Below, in pieces: positions 1-8,431 of a DNA stretch of 64,000 bases. The notes below the pieces were generated by a model. The model was given only the letters and a program-made list of their open reading frames with translations, was not told the origin of the DNA and made no database searches. A program made the position numbers and the translations under genes. How positions within the stretch are numbered: position 1 is the stretch's first letter; each line of letters begins with the position of its first letter. This DNA comes from Diaminobutyricimonas aerilata (GTDB taxonomy: Bacteria; Actinomycetota; Actinomycetes; Actinomycetales; Microbacteriaceae), in the NCBI RefSeq assembly GCF_002797715.1, contig NZ_PGFF01000001.1, positions 372,001 to 436,000 of the forward strand, read 5' to 3'.

Positions 1-2
1 TC

Positions 3-1295
3 ACCACCTCGCTCGCGGCAATGGCCGCCGTGGGCGCGCTGACTCTCACCGGCTGCTCGAGCGGGGGAGGGGGAGAGGGCGGCGACGTGCAGCTGCAGAT
101 GGTCGAGACCCTCACCAACCCGGCGCGCTCCGCCGTGCTCAAGGAACTCATCGCGGGCTTCGAGGAGGAGAACCCGGGCATCACCGTCGAGCTCGTGTCG
201 CCCCCCACCGAGCAGGCGCTCACCACCGTGCAGCAGATGCTGCAGGCGGGCAACGGCGTCGACGTGCTCGAGGTGCAGGACAGCACGGTCGGACCGTTCA
301 CGGCGAACAAGTGGATCTACGACATGAACGCCGACCTCGAAGGCTGGGACGGCTGGGACGCGCTGACGGAGAACGCGAAGAAGTTCGCGAACCCCGACGG
401 ACCGACCCACATGATGCCGTACGGCTTCTACGGGCTCAGCCTCTTCTACCGCACCGACATGATCGAAGAGGCCGGCTTCGATGAGCCGCCGCACAGCTGG
501 GAGGACCTCGTCGAGATCGCGAGCGCGGTCAACGACCCCGCCTCGAACCAGTACGGGTACGCGTTCCGCGGGGGCACCAACGGAAACTCGAACGCCGCGG
601 CGATCATCACCGCCTACGCCGCCGACCTCATCGACCCGGAGGACGCCTTCCGCCTCGCCGACGGCAGCGGCACGGTGTTCTCGACCGACGAGGCGCAGCA
701 GGCGATGGACGACTACCTCGAGCTGTTCAAGAACGGCTCGCCGCCCTCGTCGATCGCGTGGGGCTACCCCGAGATGGTGCAGGGCTTCAGTTCCGGCTCG
801 ACCGCCTTCCTGCTGCAGGACCCCGAGGTGATCGCGACCATCCGCGACGACTCGACCCTCACCGAGGACCAGTGGAGCACCACTCCGCTGCTCGTCGGCC
901 CCTCGGGCAAGGCCGCGCAGCCGATCGCGACCGCCGGCTGGGGCATCGCCGAGAGCAGCGAGCACAAGGAGGAGGCGATCAAGCTCATCAAGTACCTCGC
1001 CTCCGGTGACGCGCCGCTGACCTTCGCCAAGGGCAACTCGCTCGTGCCGATCCTCACGAGCGCCGCGGACGACCCCTTCTTCAGCGAGGGCCCCTGGGCG
1101 ACCTACGTCGAGATGAACGAGGACCCCGACACCTACCTCAACGTGGCTCAGCCCCGCGGCGTGGCCTGGTGGACCGAGTGGGGCGAGAAGGCCGACCGCG
1201 AACTGCAGCAGGTGCTGCTGGGCGAGATGACGACGCAGGACCTGCTCGCCGAGTGGGACGCGTACTGGTCCGAGAAGTACGCAAGCGAGGAATGA
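3..1295 (+). CDS. Sugar ABC transporter substrate-binding lipoprotein (5' end outside window)
   Basis: Extracytoplasmic solute-binding protein of the carbohydrate ABC family (family 1). It captures a sugar outside the cell for the two permeases that follow. The frame is open from the window edge. The visible start (TTSLAAMAAVGALTLTGCSS) is the end of a signal peptide with lipobox LTGC, so the mature protein begins at that Cys. The internal ATG at 21 lies inside the signal peptide and is unlikely to be the true start. A Gly-rich linker follows, then about 400 residues of mature protein. The stop overlaps the first permease (ATGA). The substrate cannot be read from the sequence, and no ATPase gene is present, as is usual when a shared MsiK-type ATPase serves several importers. 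Confidence 0.9.
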   Translation, partial: TTSLAAMAAVGALTLTGCSSGGGGEGGDVQLQMVETLTNPARSAVLKELIAGFEEENPGITVELVSPPTEQALTTVQQMLQAGNGVDVLEVQDSTVGPFTANKWIYDMNADLEGWDGWDALTENAKKFANPDGPTHMMPYGFYGLSLFYRTDMIEEAGFDEPPHSWEDLVEIASAVNDPASNQYGYAFRGGTNGNSNAAAIITAYAADLIDPEDAFRLADGSGTVFSTDEAQQAMDDYLELFKNGSPPSSIAWGYPEMVQGFSSGSTAFLLQDPEVIATIRDDSTLTEDQWSTTPLLVGPSGKAAQPIATAGWGIAESSEHKEEAIKLIKYLASGDAPLTFAKGNSLVPILTSAADDPFFSEGPWATYVEMNEDPDTYLNVAQPRGVAWWTEWGEKADRELQQVLLGEMTTQDLLAEWDAYWSEKYASEE

Positions 1296-2260
1296 GCGTG
1301 ACCTCGGGAACCCTGGAGCGGTCGGCCGCACGGCCGGCCGCTCCGGCCCCGCCGCCGGGGCGCCGCACCCGGCGCGCGTTCACGCGGCGCCGAGCCCTCA
1401 CGATCGCGGCGTTCCTGGCCCCGGCGGCGGTGTTCGTCGCGATCTTCACCTACTACCCGCTGCTCTCCGGCGGGGTGGGTGCGTTCCGCACCTGGACGGT
1501 GTACAACATCACGAACCAGCCGTGGGTCGGGTTCGGGAACTTCGAGACGGTGCTGAACGATCCGCTGTTCTACAGCACGGTCGGCAACACCGTGCTGTGG
1601 GTCATCGGATCGCTCGTGCCGCAGTTCGTGATCGGGTTCGCGCTCGCGTTGTGGCTGCGACCGAAGTTCCGGTTCCGCGGCATCTACCAGGCGCTCGTGT
1701 TCTTCCCGTGGGCGGTCAGCGGCTTCCTCATCGGCATCCTGTTCCGCTGGATGTTCAACGGCGAGTTCGGCGTCGTCAACGACCTCCTCATGAAGACCGG
1801 CATCATCGACACACCGCTGCCGTGGCTCGCGGACCCGGCGCTCGCGATGCCGGCGATCATCCTGGCCAACGTCTGGTACGGCGTCACGTTCTTCGCGATC
1901 ATGATCCTCGCGGCGCTGCAGTCGGTTCCGGATGAGCTCTACGAGGCGGCCTCGCTCGACGGCGCGGGCCGGGTGCGCGCGTTCTGGCACGTGACCGTGC
2001 CGTACATCCGCACGACCCTCGCCCTCACGGTGCTGCTGCGCACGATCTGGATCTTCAACTTCCCCGACCTGATCTTCGGCATGACCGGCGGCGGTCCGGG
2101 CGGTCGCACCCACATCGTGACGAGCTACATGATCGAGATCACGCAGCAGGGCGACTACGGGCGCGCGAGCGCGCTCGGGCTCATCGTGTTCATGGTGCTC
2201 GCGATCTTCGCGGTGTTCTACCTGCTCGCCACCCGCGAGCGGAAGGAGGCGCTGCGATGA
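1292..2260 (+). CDS. Sugar ABC transporter permease (MalF/UgpA type)
   Basis: Inner-membrane permease of 322 residues pairing with the next gene. Start ATG overlaps the binding-protein stop (ATGA), indicating translational coupling. A basic N-terminus (GRRTRRAFTRRRALT) precedes the first of about six membrane segments. The EAA loop that contacts the ATPase reads YEAASLDGAGRVRAFWHVTVP near residues 215-235. The length is normal for the family. An in-frame start 41 codons upstream would overlap the binding protein and is not needed. Confidence 0.92.
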   Translation: MSVTSGTLERSAARPAAPAPPPGRRTRRAFTRRRALTIAAFLAPAAVFVAIFTYYPLLSGGVGAFRTWTVYNITNQPWVGFGNFETVLNDPLFYSTVGNTVLWVIGSLVPQFVIGFALALWLRPKFRFRGIYQALVFFPWAVSGFLIGILFRWMFNGEFGVVNDLLMKTGIIDTPLPWLADPALAMPAIILANVWYGVTFFAIMILAALQSVPDELYEAASLDGAGRVRAFWHVTVPYIRTTLALTVLLRTIWIFNFPDLIFGMTGGGPGGRTHIVTSYMIEITQQGDYGRASALGLIVFMVLAIFAVFYLLATRERKEALR

Positions 2261-3129
2261 GCACCACCGCGATCGCCCGCCGCACGGCGCATCCGAACTC
2301 CACCGGTACACGGACGAGCCGCATCGTGCGCTTCGTCGCCCTCGGGGCGTGGCTGATCTTCACGCTGTTCCCGCTGTACTGGATCGCGGTCACCGCGTTC
2401 AAGCCGCGCAGCGACATCTACAAGTTCCCGCTCGAGTACTGGCCGAGCACGTTCTCGATCGAGAACTTCGTCGGCCTGTTCGAGAAGGCGAACTTCGGGG
2501 TGTACCTCGTGAACAGCATCGTCGTGGCGACCGTCGCGGCGATCCTGGTGACGCTCATCTCGCTGCTGTCCGGCTACATCATCGCCCGGTTCGAGTTCCG
2601 CGGTAAGGGCGCGATCATCATGGCGTTCCTCGTGACGCAGATGATCCCCGCGTTCATCGCGCTGGGTCCGCTGTACCAGCTCATGGTCGACCTCGGGCTC
2701 GTCAACCAGCGCACCGGTCTCGTGATCGTCTACATCGCGATGTGCATCCCGTTCTCGACGATCATGCTGCGCGGGTTCTTCGAGAACGTGCCGGATGCGC
2801 TCGAAGAGGCGGCGATGATCGACGGCTGCAGTCGGTTGACGGCGCTGTTCCGGGTGCTCGTGCCGGTCATGGCCCCGGGCATCATCGCCGCGTTCATCTT
2901 CAACTTCGTCAGCTGCTGGAACGAGCTGTTCCTGTCGGTGACGCTGATGACCTCGGACGCGAACAAGACGGTGCCGACCGCCCTCAACGGGTTCATCACG
3001 AGCTACAACATCGACTGGGGCTCGATGTCGGCGGCCGCGGTGCTGACGGTGCTGCCGACGATGGTGCTCTTCGCCTTCGCGAGCAAGTACATCGTGCAGG
3101 GCCTCACCTCGGGTGCCGTGAAGGGCTGA
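2257..3129 (+). CDS. Sugar ABC transporter permease (MalG/UgpE type)
   Basis: Second permease, 290 residues, ATGA overlap with the first. Membrane segments begin around residue 25. The EAA loop reads EEAAMIDGCSRLTALFRVLVP near residues 185-205. It is the last gene of the importer operon. Downstream lies a compound hairpin repeat (3141-3206) that could end the transcript. Together with the preceding gene it forms the channel of a sugar importer. Confidence 0.92.
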   Translation: MSTTAIARRTAHPNSTGTRTSRIVRFVALGAWLIFTLFPLYWIAVTAFKPRSDIYKFPLEYWPSTFSIENFVGLFEKANFGVYLVNSIVVATVAAILVTLISLLSGYIIARFEFRGKGAIIMAFLVTQMIPAFIALGPLYQLMVDLGLVNQRTGLVIVYIAMCIPFSTIMLRGFFENVPDALEEAAMIDGCSRLTALFRVLVPVMAPGIIAAFIFNFVSCWNELFLSVTLMTSDANKTVPTALNGFITSYNIDWGSMSAAAVLTVLPTMVLFAFASKYIVQGLTSGAVKG

Positions 3130-3140
3130 CCCGGCGCGAC

Positions 3141-3206
3141 CCGCTTCGACGGGCTCAGCGAGCGACGCTCGCTGAGCCCGTCGTTCCCTGAGCCTGTCGA
3201 AGGGAA
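3141..3206. repeat. Compound palindromic repeat (GGTCCCTGAGCC...family), possible terminator
   Basis: Two hairpins side by side. Positions 3147-3164 (CGACGGGCTCAGCGAGCG) and 3166-3183 are a perfect 18-bp inverted repeat with almost no loop. Positions 3184-3206 hold a copy of the dispersed unit (core CCTGAGCCTGTCGAAGGG) bounded by TTCCCT/AGGGAA. It lies between convergent genes and probably ends both transcripts. Further copies occur near 33.4, 39.0, 51.1, 56.5 and 60.1 kb. Confidence 0.8.
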
Positions 3207-3272
3207 CCGCCCGCGCCCGACGCCGCCTTCCGCGACTCGCACATCCGCGCGGCGCGGACCGCCGGATGCGCG

Positions 3273-4019
3273 TCAGGGCGCGAGCGCAGAGGTGAGCGCG
3301 GGCTCGTCGCGGCAGCCGCCGAGCACGCGCGCGATCCCGTCGCGTTCCGGCGGGGTGACCCACAGGCCGTAGGCGGCCTTCACCGACACGATGCGGGCCA
3401 CGTAGTCGCAGCGGAAGGACTTCTGCGGCGGCAACCAGGTGGCGGCGTCGCCGTCGCCCTTCGACGAGTTCGCGGCACCGTCGACCGCGAGCAGGTTGAG
3501 CGGGTCGTTCGCGAGCAGCACCCGCTCGTCCTCCGTGAGTCGCTGCGCTCCCGTCTGCCACGCATTCGACAGGGCGACCACGTGGTCGATCTGCACCTCC
3601 GCCGACGTCGCCTGTCCACGTATGAACCGGATGCGGTCGCCGGTGAAGGGATCGTCGAGGGTTCCGCTCAGCACCCGGCATGTGCCGTCGACGGTCGTCG
3701 CGGTGAGGTCGCGGGCGAGGATGTCGTTGCGGGTGTCGCAGCCGTTGCGATCGACGTCGAGCCACGCCTCGCCGAAACGCTCCTCGCGGTCGTACCCGGT
3801 CTTCGGCGCGCGTCCCTTCACCGGAAGCGTGTCGAGGAGCGCGAGCGCGGTGCCGTCCGCGGCGTCGGTGCGGCCGGATGCCGGTGGCGCGGGCTGCTGA
3901 TCGCCGAGCGTGGGCAGTGCGGCGACGAGCGCGATCGCGGCCGCCGCGATCAGCACGAGCAGCACCCATCCGGAGCGTCCGCCGCGACGTCGGCGGAGGC
4001 GCGGAATTCGGCGGGGCAC
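3273..4019 (-). CDS. Membrane-anchored HNH nuclease-like protein (DUF1524/GmrSD C-terminal type)
   Basis: 248 residues from GTG at 4019. A basic N-terminus is followed by one hydrophobic segment (GWVLLVLIAAAAIALVAALP, about residues 15-36), then an exported domain. That domain carries the HNH-type signature seen in DUF1524 proteins: QIDHVVAL, then LANDPLNLLAVDGAANSSKGD, with the His and the Asn in the expected order. Conserved Cys in NGCDTR, GTCRV, FRCDY and GGCRDE would suit disulphides outside the cell. The likely role is an extracytoplasmic nuclease (inference). The RBS is weak, so the start is uncertain by some codons. It is convergent with the sugar importer. Confidence 0.78.
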   Translation of the reverse strand: MPRRIPRLRRRRGGRSGWVLLVLIAAAAIALVAALPTLGDQQPAPPASGRTDAADGTALALLDTLPVKGRAPKTGYDREERFGEAWLDVDRNGCDTRNDILARDLTATTVDGTCRVLSGTLDDPFTGDRIRFIRGQATSAEVQIDHVVALSNAWQTGAQRLTEDERVLLANDPLNLLAVDGAANSSKGDGDAATWLPPQKSFRCDYVARIVSVKAAYGLWVTPPERDGIARVLGGCRDEPALTSALAP

Positions 4020-4214
4020 CGCGCTACTCTGCCGCGCGGAGACCGCGGATGGTCGTCGCCACTCCGGGTCGCGCGGCTGTGCAAGTCCACCGCGGCGCAC
4101 GGAACGCCCTGCTCCGAGAGCCGGTCGGCTAACCTGAGAACATACCGAACGGCCGCGATCGACGCTGCCCCGCATCCGCGGCCACCGGTGACGACCGACG
4201 GCGATCGGAGCGAG

Positions 4215-5030
4215 ATGACCTCGACCAGTACGAACGGCACGGTAGTCCAGCGCAACAACGTGCGCGTGCACGGCAATCCCGACGGGCGGCCGATGCTGTT
4301 CGCCCACGGTTTCGGCTGCAGCCAGGAGATGTGGCGCGCCGTCGCACCCGCCTTCACCGACGAGTACCGAGTGGTGCTCTTCGACGCGGTCGGATCCGGC
4401 GCCTCCGATGTGTCGGCCTACGATCCCGGCAAGTACGACTCGCTGCACGGGTACGCGCAGGACGTGCTCGAGATCATCGAAGAGCTCGACCTGCACGACG
4501 TGATCTACGTCGGGCACTCCGTCAGCGCCATGGTCGGCGTGCTCGCCGCGAACCGTGACCCGTCCCGCTTCGGGGCGCTCGTGCTCGTCGGACCGTCGCC
4601 CCGCTACGTGAACGAGCCGGGCTACGTCGGCGGGTTCGAGCAGCCCGACATCGACGGGTTGCTCGACGCGCTCGACTCGAACTACCTCGGCTGGTCGGCG
4701 ACGATGGCGCCGGTCATCATGGGCAACGCCGATCGACCGGAACTCGGCGAAGAGCTGACCGAGAGCTTCTGCACCGTCGACCCGGAGATCGCGCGGCACT
4801 TCGCCCGCGTCACGTTCCTCTCCGACAACCGGCGCGATCTCGCCGAGGTCGTAACGCCGACCGTGATCCTGCAGACCTCCAACGACGTCATCGCTCCGGA
4901 GGAGGTCGGCCGGTACGTGCACGAGCACATCCGCGGCAGCGAATTCGTGATGCTCGACGCGAGCGGCCACTGCCCGAACATCTCCGCCCCGGATGAGGTC
5001 GTGAGCGCGATCCGGTCGTTCCTGCGGTGA
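4215..5030 (+). CDS. RsbQ-like alpha/beta hydrolase
   Basis: 271 residues. ATG at 4215 has GGAG 4 nt upstream. The family type, Bacillus RsbQ, is a small hydrolase needed by the PAS-domain phosphatase RsbP in energy-stress signalling. Seen here: oxyanion region HGFGCSQEMW (31-40), nucleophile elbow VGHSVS with Ser102, acid Asp about 224 in SNDVIAPEEV, and His about 252 in SGHCPN. These closely match the RsbQ pattern. The gene overlaps the next one by 4 nt, and that neighbour also begins with a PAS domain, so the hydrolase probably supplies or processes the PAS ligand (inference). A TAACCT hexamer about 80 nt upstream may be the -10 box. Confidence 0.88.
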   Translation: MTSTSTNGTVVQRNNVRVHGNPDGRPMLFAHGFGCSQEMWRAVAPAFTDEYRVVLFDAVGSGASDVSAYDPGKYDSLHGYAQDVLEIIEELDLHDVIYVGHSVSAMVGVLAANRDPSRFGALVLVGPSPRYVNEPGYVGGFEQPDIDGLLDALDSNYLGWSATMAPVIMGNADRPELGEELTESFCTVDPEIARHFARVTFLSDNRRDLAEVVTPTVILQTSNDVIAPEEVGRYVHEHIRGSEFVMLDASGHCPNISAPDEVVSAIRSFLR

Positions 5031-6442
5031 CCGACGGCATCGAGGGAACGGAACCGGCCGAGGATCTCGTCGAGCTGTACGAGGGGGCCCCGTGCGGGCT
5101 GCTCTCGACCACGCCCGACGGCGTGATCACCCGCGTCAACTCGACCTTCGCCGGATGGCTCGGCCGGTCCGCCGCCGACCTGCACGGGGTCGCATTCCGC
5201 GACCTGCTCACGACGGCCGGCCAGCTCTTCTACGAGACCCGGTATGCGCCGGTGCTGAACCTCTCGGGGGAGGTGCGGGAGGTGGCGCTCACCGCGCGTC
5301 GCGATTCGGGGGAGCTGCCGATCCTCGCGAACGCGGTGCTCGTGCGCGACGCCGCCGGTGCTCCCGTGAGCGTGCGGGTCGCGGTCTTCGACGCGTCGGA
5401 ACGGCAGGACTACGAACGCCGCCTGCTCGCCGCCCAGCGCACCGCCGCCGCGTCCGAGGCGCGGGTCCGTGCCCTGCAGGAGGCCTCGAGCGCGTTCAGC
5501 GCCGCGCACTCCGAGCGCGATCTCGCCCGCGCCCTCGCATCCGCGACGAGGACGGCCCTCGTGGCCACCCGCGCGATCGTGCTGCTGCTCGACGACGACG
5601 GCGTGCTGCGTGCCCAGGACGAAGCGGATGCGGTGCTCGGCGACGCGCTCGCACCGCTCGCCTCCGAAGCGCTGCACGACGGCACCGTGATCACGCTCGC
5701 CGACCTCGACGACGCGGCCGCCGCATCCGCCGACCTTTCGCTCGCATTCCGCGACGCCCGGCTCGAGGCGGTGAGCATCGCTCCGCTGCACGACGACGGG
5801 GCGCCGCTCGGCGCGGTCGTCGGGCTGTTCGCGCGGGCGCGCCGCATCGACGCCGAGGTCACCGAACTGCACGCCACCCTCGCCCGGCAGGCGGCTCAGG
5901 TCTTCGTGCGCTTGCGCCTGCAAGGCGAGCTCGAATACCGGGCGCTGCACGACCAGCTCACCGGTCTGCCCAACCGCAAACTGCTGCAGGAGAGACTCGA
6001 CAGCGTGCTCGCCGGCGCCCGACGGCGCGGCCGGCCGGTCGCGGTCATCTTCCTCGACCTCGACGGGTTCAAACGGATCAACGACGAACTCGGTCACCGG
6101 ATGGGCGATGCCGTGCTGAGCGAAGTGGCCTCCCGGCTCGCGTGCGCGGTGCGCCGCGAAGACGTGGTCGGGCGATACGGGGGCGACGAGTTCGTCGTGG
6201 TCTGCGAAGACACCGAATCGACCGGCGCGGGAATCGTCGCGGAGCGCCTCCGCTCCGAAGTGGCGCGTCCGCTCGAGTCGGTGCCGAGCGGGTACCCTGT
6301 GACGGCGAGCATCGGCCTGGCCGTCTGGATGCCCACCGAACCCGAGCCGCCCACCCCCGATGTTGCCCTGCGCGCGGCCGATGAGGCGATGTACGCGTCG
6401 AAGCGGGCCGGGCGGGATCGGGTCACGCTCGTCGCATTGTGA
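5027..6442 (+). CDS. PAS-GAF-GGDEF diguanylate cyclase
   Basis: Cytoplasmic sensor of 471 residues making cyclic di-GMP. GTG at 5027 overlaps the RsbQ-like stop (GTGA). Domains: PAS about 14-124, a short helical linker to 150, GAF-like about 155-295, GGDEF 303-470. The catalytic motif is intact (GGDEF, 385-389), preceded by GFKRIND and by an RRED at 376-379, exactly five residues before GGDEF, which is the allosteric inhibition site (RxxD). It should therefore be an active, product-inhibited cyclase. The PAS domain takes the place that the RsbP PAS domain holds next to RsbQ in Bacillus, with a cyclase output instead of a phosphatase. Confidence 0.9.
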   Translation: MTDGIEGTEPAEDLVELYEGAPCGLLSTTPDGVITRVNSTFAGWLGRSAADLHGVAFRDLLTTAGQLFYETRYAPVLNLSGEVREVALTARRDSGELPILANAVLVRDAAGAPVSVRVAVFDASERQDYERRLLAAQRTAAASEARVRALQEASSAFSAAHSERDLARALASATRTALVATRAIVLLLDDDGVLRAQDEADAVLGDALAPLASEALHDGTVITLADLDDAAAASADLSLAFRDARLEAVSIAPLHDDGAPLGAVVGLFARARRIDAEVTELHATLARQAAQVFVRLRLQGELEYRALHDQLTGLPNRKLLQERLDSVLAGARRRGRPVAVIFLDLDGFKRINDELGHRMGDAVLSEVASRLACAVRREDVVGRYGGDEFVVVCEDTESTGAGIVAERLRSEVARPLESVPSGYPVTASIGLAVWMPTEPEPPTPDVALRAADEAMYASKRAGRDRVTLVAL

Positions 6443-6493
6443 CGCGCCGCGTCGAGCGCGGCACTAGCCTGGTCACCGGAGCTGGTGCCGATC

Positions 6494-6500
6494 GAAGGGG
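6494..6500 (+). promoter_or_regulatory. Ribosome binding site that fixes a TTG start
   Basis: GAAGGGG lies 5 nt before the TTG at 6506. No comparable site precedes the GTG at 6485. The protein that results begins MGTLTY, matching the MGVLTY start of its paralogue at 6840. Confidence 0.7.
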
Positions 6501-6505
6501 ACGCG

Positions 6506-6811
6506 TTGGGGACCCTCACATACGATTCGGCCGTCACGGTCACCTTCGACGACCGGATGCTCGCGCATCTGCAGGTCGTGGTCTGGGCGAAGTTGCGGCG
6601 CGGCGAGCAGTTCTCGTTCACGTGGGCCGAGGGACAGCCGGCCGAGCATCGGCGCACCTCGGTCTGGATCGCGCCGTCGATCCCGCTCGCCTTCCGCTAC
6701 GACGGCATCGACGTGCCCGAGATCGACCAGCGCTGGATCGACGCCCTCATGCGGGCCGCCAATTCGGCCGGCGGCCTCCGGCCGCTGCCTCAACCGGAGG
6801 CGGAACGGTGA
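6506..6811 (+). CDS. Small MG-L-TY family protein (DUF7882-like), copy 1
   Basis: 101 residues from TTG 6506. It is a paralogue of the next gene: both read MG.LTY near the start, then D.R.LAHLQ..V..KLRR.EQF..TW, then WI.PSIP..FRY.G, then W..ALM.AAN. The family is small, cytoplasmic and of unknown function. I believe such proteins are common in Microbacteriaceae (recollection, not checked). This copy replaces YG with YD after the MGTLT start. No catalytic motif is visible. It lies 63 nt after the diguanylate cyclase and may be co-transcribed. Confidence 0.8.
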   Translation: MGTLTYDSAVTVTFDDRMLAHLQVVVWAKLRRGEQFSFTWAEGQPAEHRRTSVWIAPSIPLAFRYDGIDVPEIDQRWIDALMRAANSAGGLRPLPQPEAER

Positions 6812-6839
6812 CCCCCGCACCTCAGCGGAGGCCGGGCAC

Positions 6840-7169
6840 ATGGGCGTACTGACTTACGGAGTCGGCGCGCCGGAGATCGACATCGAAGACCGGACGCTCG
6901 CACACCTGCAGTTCGTGATCGCCATGAAGCTGCGCCGCAACGAGCAGTTCCTGCTGACGTGGGAGCACGGCATGGAGCGCGGAGGCGGTCGCAGCGCGGT
7001 CTGGATCAGCCCTTCCATCCCCGTGCACTTCCGCTACTCGGGCAGCAAGCAGCCCCGGCTCAACCGGGCGTGGCTCGAGGCGCTCATGGAGGCGGCGAAC
7101 GGTCCGACCGGACTGCACCACGTGCCGGAACCGGCGGGACCGCCCGTGCCGCCTCGCCCCTTGCTCTGA
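6840..7169 (+). CDS. Small MG-L-TY family protein (DUF7882-like), copy 2
   Basis: 109 residues. ATG at 6840 is preceded by GGAGG with 8 nt spacing. It is a tandem paralogue of the preceding gene, with the canonical MGVLTYG start, a central RTLAHLQFVIAMKLRRNEQF block and SIPVHFRYSGSK. The C-terminal tail is Pro-rich (PEPAGPPVPPRPLL). Function unknown. The conserved WI/SPSIP block suggests a small beta-rich domain. Confidence 0.82.
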   Translation: MGVLTYGVGAPEIDIEDRTLAHLQFVIAMKLRRNEQFLLTWEHGMERGGGRSAVWISPSIPVHFRYSGSKQPRLNRAWLEALMEAANGPTGLHHVPEPAGPPVPPRPLL

Positions 7170-7254
7170 ATCGACCCGGGCCGGCCGAAGGTGCGCCGGG
7201 TCCCGGGGCGACGGGGTTTAGGCTCGGGATGACGTTCGAGCGGGAGGCCCCCAC

Positions 7255-7518
7255 GTGAAGATCAACCGGCTGACGGTCGACGGCAAGGACTACTTCCTCC
7301 CGGATCCCGTGACGGAGCTCCGAGCGCAGATCCTCGAGGCGGTGCGCGCCGGCGGCGGTTACGTCAACATCCCACCGCTGCGTGGCGGGCCCGGCATCGA
7401 CATCCTGTTCTCGCCGGGCATGCCGGTCACCTGGACGCAGATCGACGTGGGCGGCGAGAACGCCGAGCCGACGGCCTCGCAGGCGCAGTCCTATGAGGAC
7501 CCGTACGACGGTCTGTGA
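7255..7518 (+). CDS. Small conserved-looking protein of unknown function
   Basis: 87 residues from GTG 7255 with GGAGG 8 nt upstream. It reads MKINRLTVDGKDYFLPDP, then an amphipathic helix (VTELRAQILEAVRAGGGYV) and a beta-like stretch with a Gly-rich turn (PPLRGGPGIDILFSPGMPVTWTQIDVG). There is no membrane segment and no recognised motif. It follows the two small paralogues in the same direction and is convergent with the EAL gene. I do not recognise the family. The C-terminus is acidic. Confidence 0.7.
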   Translation: MKINRLTVDGKDYFLPDPVTELRAQILEAVRAGGGYVNIPPLRGGPGIDILFSPGMPVTWTQIDVGGENAEPTASQAQSYEDPYDGL

Positions 7519-7538
7519 CCCGCTGACCGCGGCACCTG

Positions 7539-8324
7539 TCAGACGGGTTCGACGCCGCCGAGCACGCTCGACTGCGCATCGAGCAGGGCGATCGTCTCGG
7601 CCTCCCCGCGCGCTTCGCCGAACAGGTAGCCCTGTCCCCGATCGCACCCGAGGCGGCGCAGCCGCTCGACCTGGGCCCGTGTCTCGACCCCTTCGGCGAC
7701 GGTGCGCAGCCCCTGGTGGCGCCCGAACCGCACGAGGGCGGCGAGCCGTCGCGCATCGGTGAACGCACCGGAGAGCAGCGAGCGGTCGATCTTCACCTCG
7801 GTGGTCGGCAGACGCCGCACCCGGGCTCGGGAGGCGTGGCCGACGCCGAGGTCGTCGACCGAGATGCCGACCCCCTCGTTCCGCAACCGTTCGAGCCGTT
7901 CGATGCCCGCGGAGTCGATGAGGCGGGATTCGGTCAGCTCGAGCGTGAGCAGCTGCGCGGGGAAGTCGCTCTCCGCGAGACGATCGAGCACGTCGTCGAC
8001 GAAGCGGTCATCGTAGAGCTGCACCGCGGAGACGTTGACCGAGATCTGCAGGCGGTGCCCACGCGAGGCGATGCGGCGCCCGAACGCGGTCGCGTCATGC
8101 AGCATCGCGCGCCCGAGAACGTCGATGGCGTCCGACCCTTCGGCGAGCCGGATGAACTCGAAGGGCAGCACCTTGCCCCGCTCGGGGTGATGCCAACGGC
8201 TGAGCGCCTCGAGCCCGACGATGCGGCCCGATTGCAGATCGACCTGCGGCTGGTAGTACGCGACCACCTCGCCCCGCTCCAGTGCACCGCGCAGCTCGGC
8301 GACCCGCTCGTCATGGTGGGTCAT
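7539..8324 (-). CDS. EAL-domain cyclic di-GMP phosphodiesterase
   Basis: 261 residues, a stand-alone EAL domain. ATG 8324 has a strong GAGGAGG site. EAL is at 39-41 ([10 protein letters not shown]). The other metal and substrate residues are present: Asn in NVSAVQL, Glu in ELTESRL, the Asp pair in SVDDLG, Lys in VKIDRSLL, Glu in AEGVET and Gln in [11 protein letters not shown]. Activity is therefore expected. The loop-6 stretch reads DDLGVGHAS rather than the usual DDFGTGYSS, which may change dimerisation or regulation. It is convergent with the cyclase group, giving synthesis and breakdown of cyclic di-GMP within 3.3 kb. Confidence 0.88.
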   Translation of the reverse strand: MTHHDERVAELRGALERGEVVAYYQPQVDLQSGRIVGLEALSRWHHPERGKVLPFEFIRLAEGSDAIDVLGRAMLHDATAFGRRIASRGHRLQISVNVSAVQLYDDRFVDDVLDRLAESDFPAQLLTLELTESRLIDSAGIERLERLRNEGVGISVDDLGVGHASRARVRRLPTTEVKIDRSLLSGAFTDARRLAALVRFGRHQGLRTVAEGVETRAQVERLRRLGCDRGQGYLFGEARGEAETIALLDAQSSVLGGVEPV

Positions 8325-8431
8325 GGGGCCTCCTCGTGCGACGAATGCCGCGAGACCATTCCAGGGCATCCGCCGCCGCTGGTCCAGCGGGCGACAGGAT
8401 CCCGGGCGATCGTTATACTCCGGCCGCCCGC

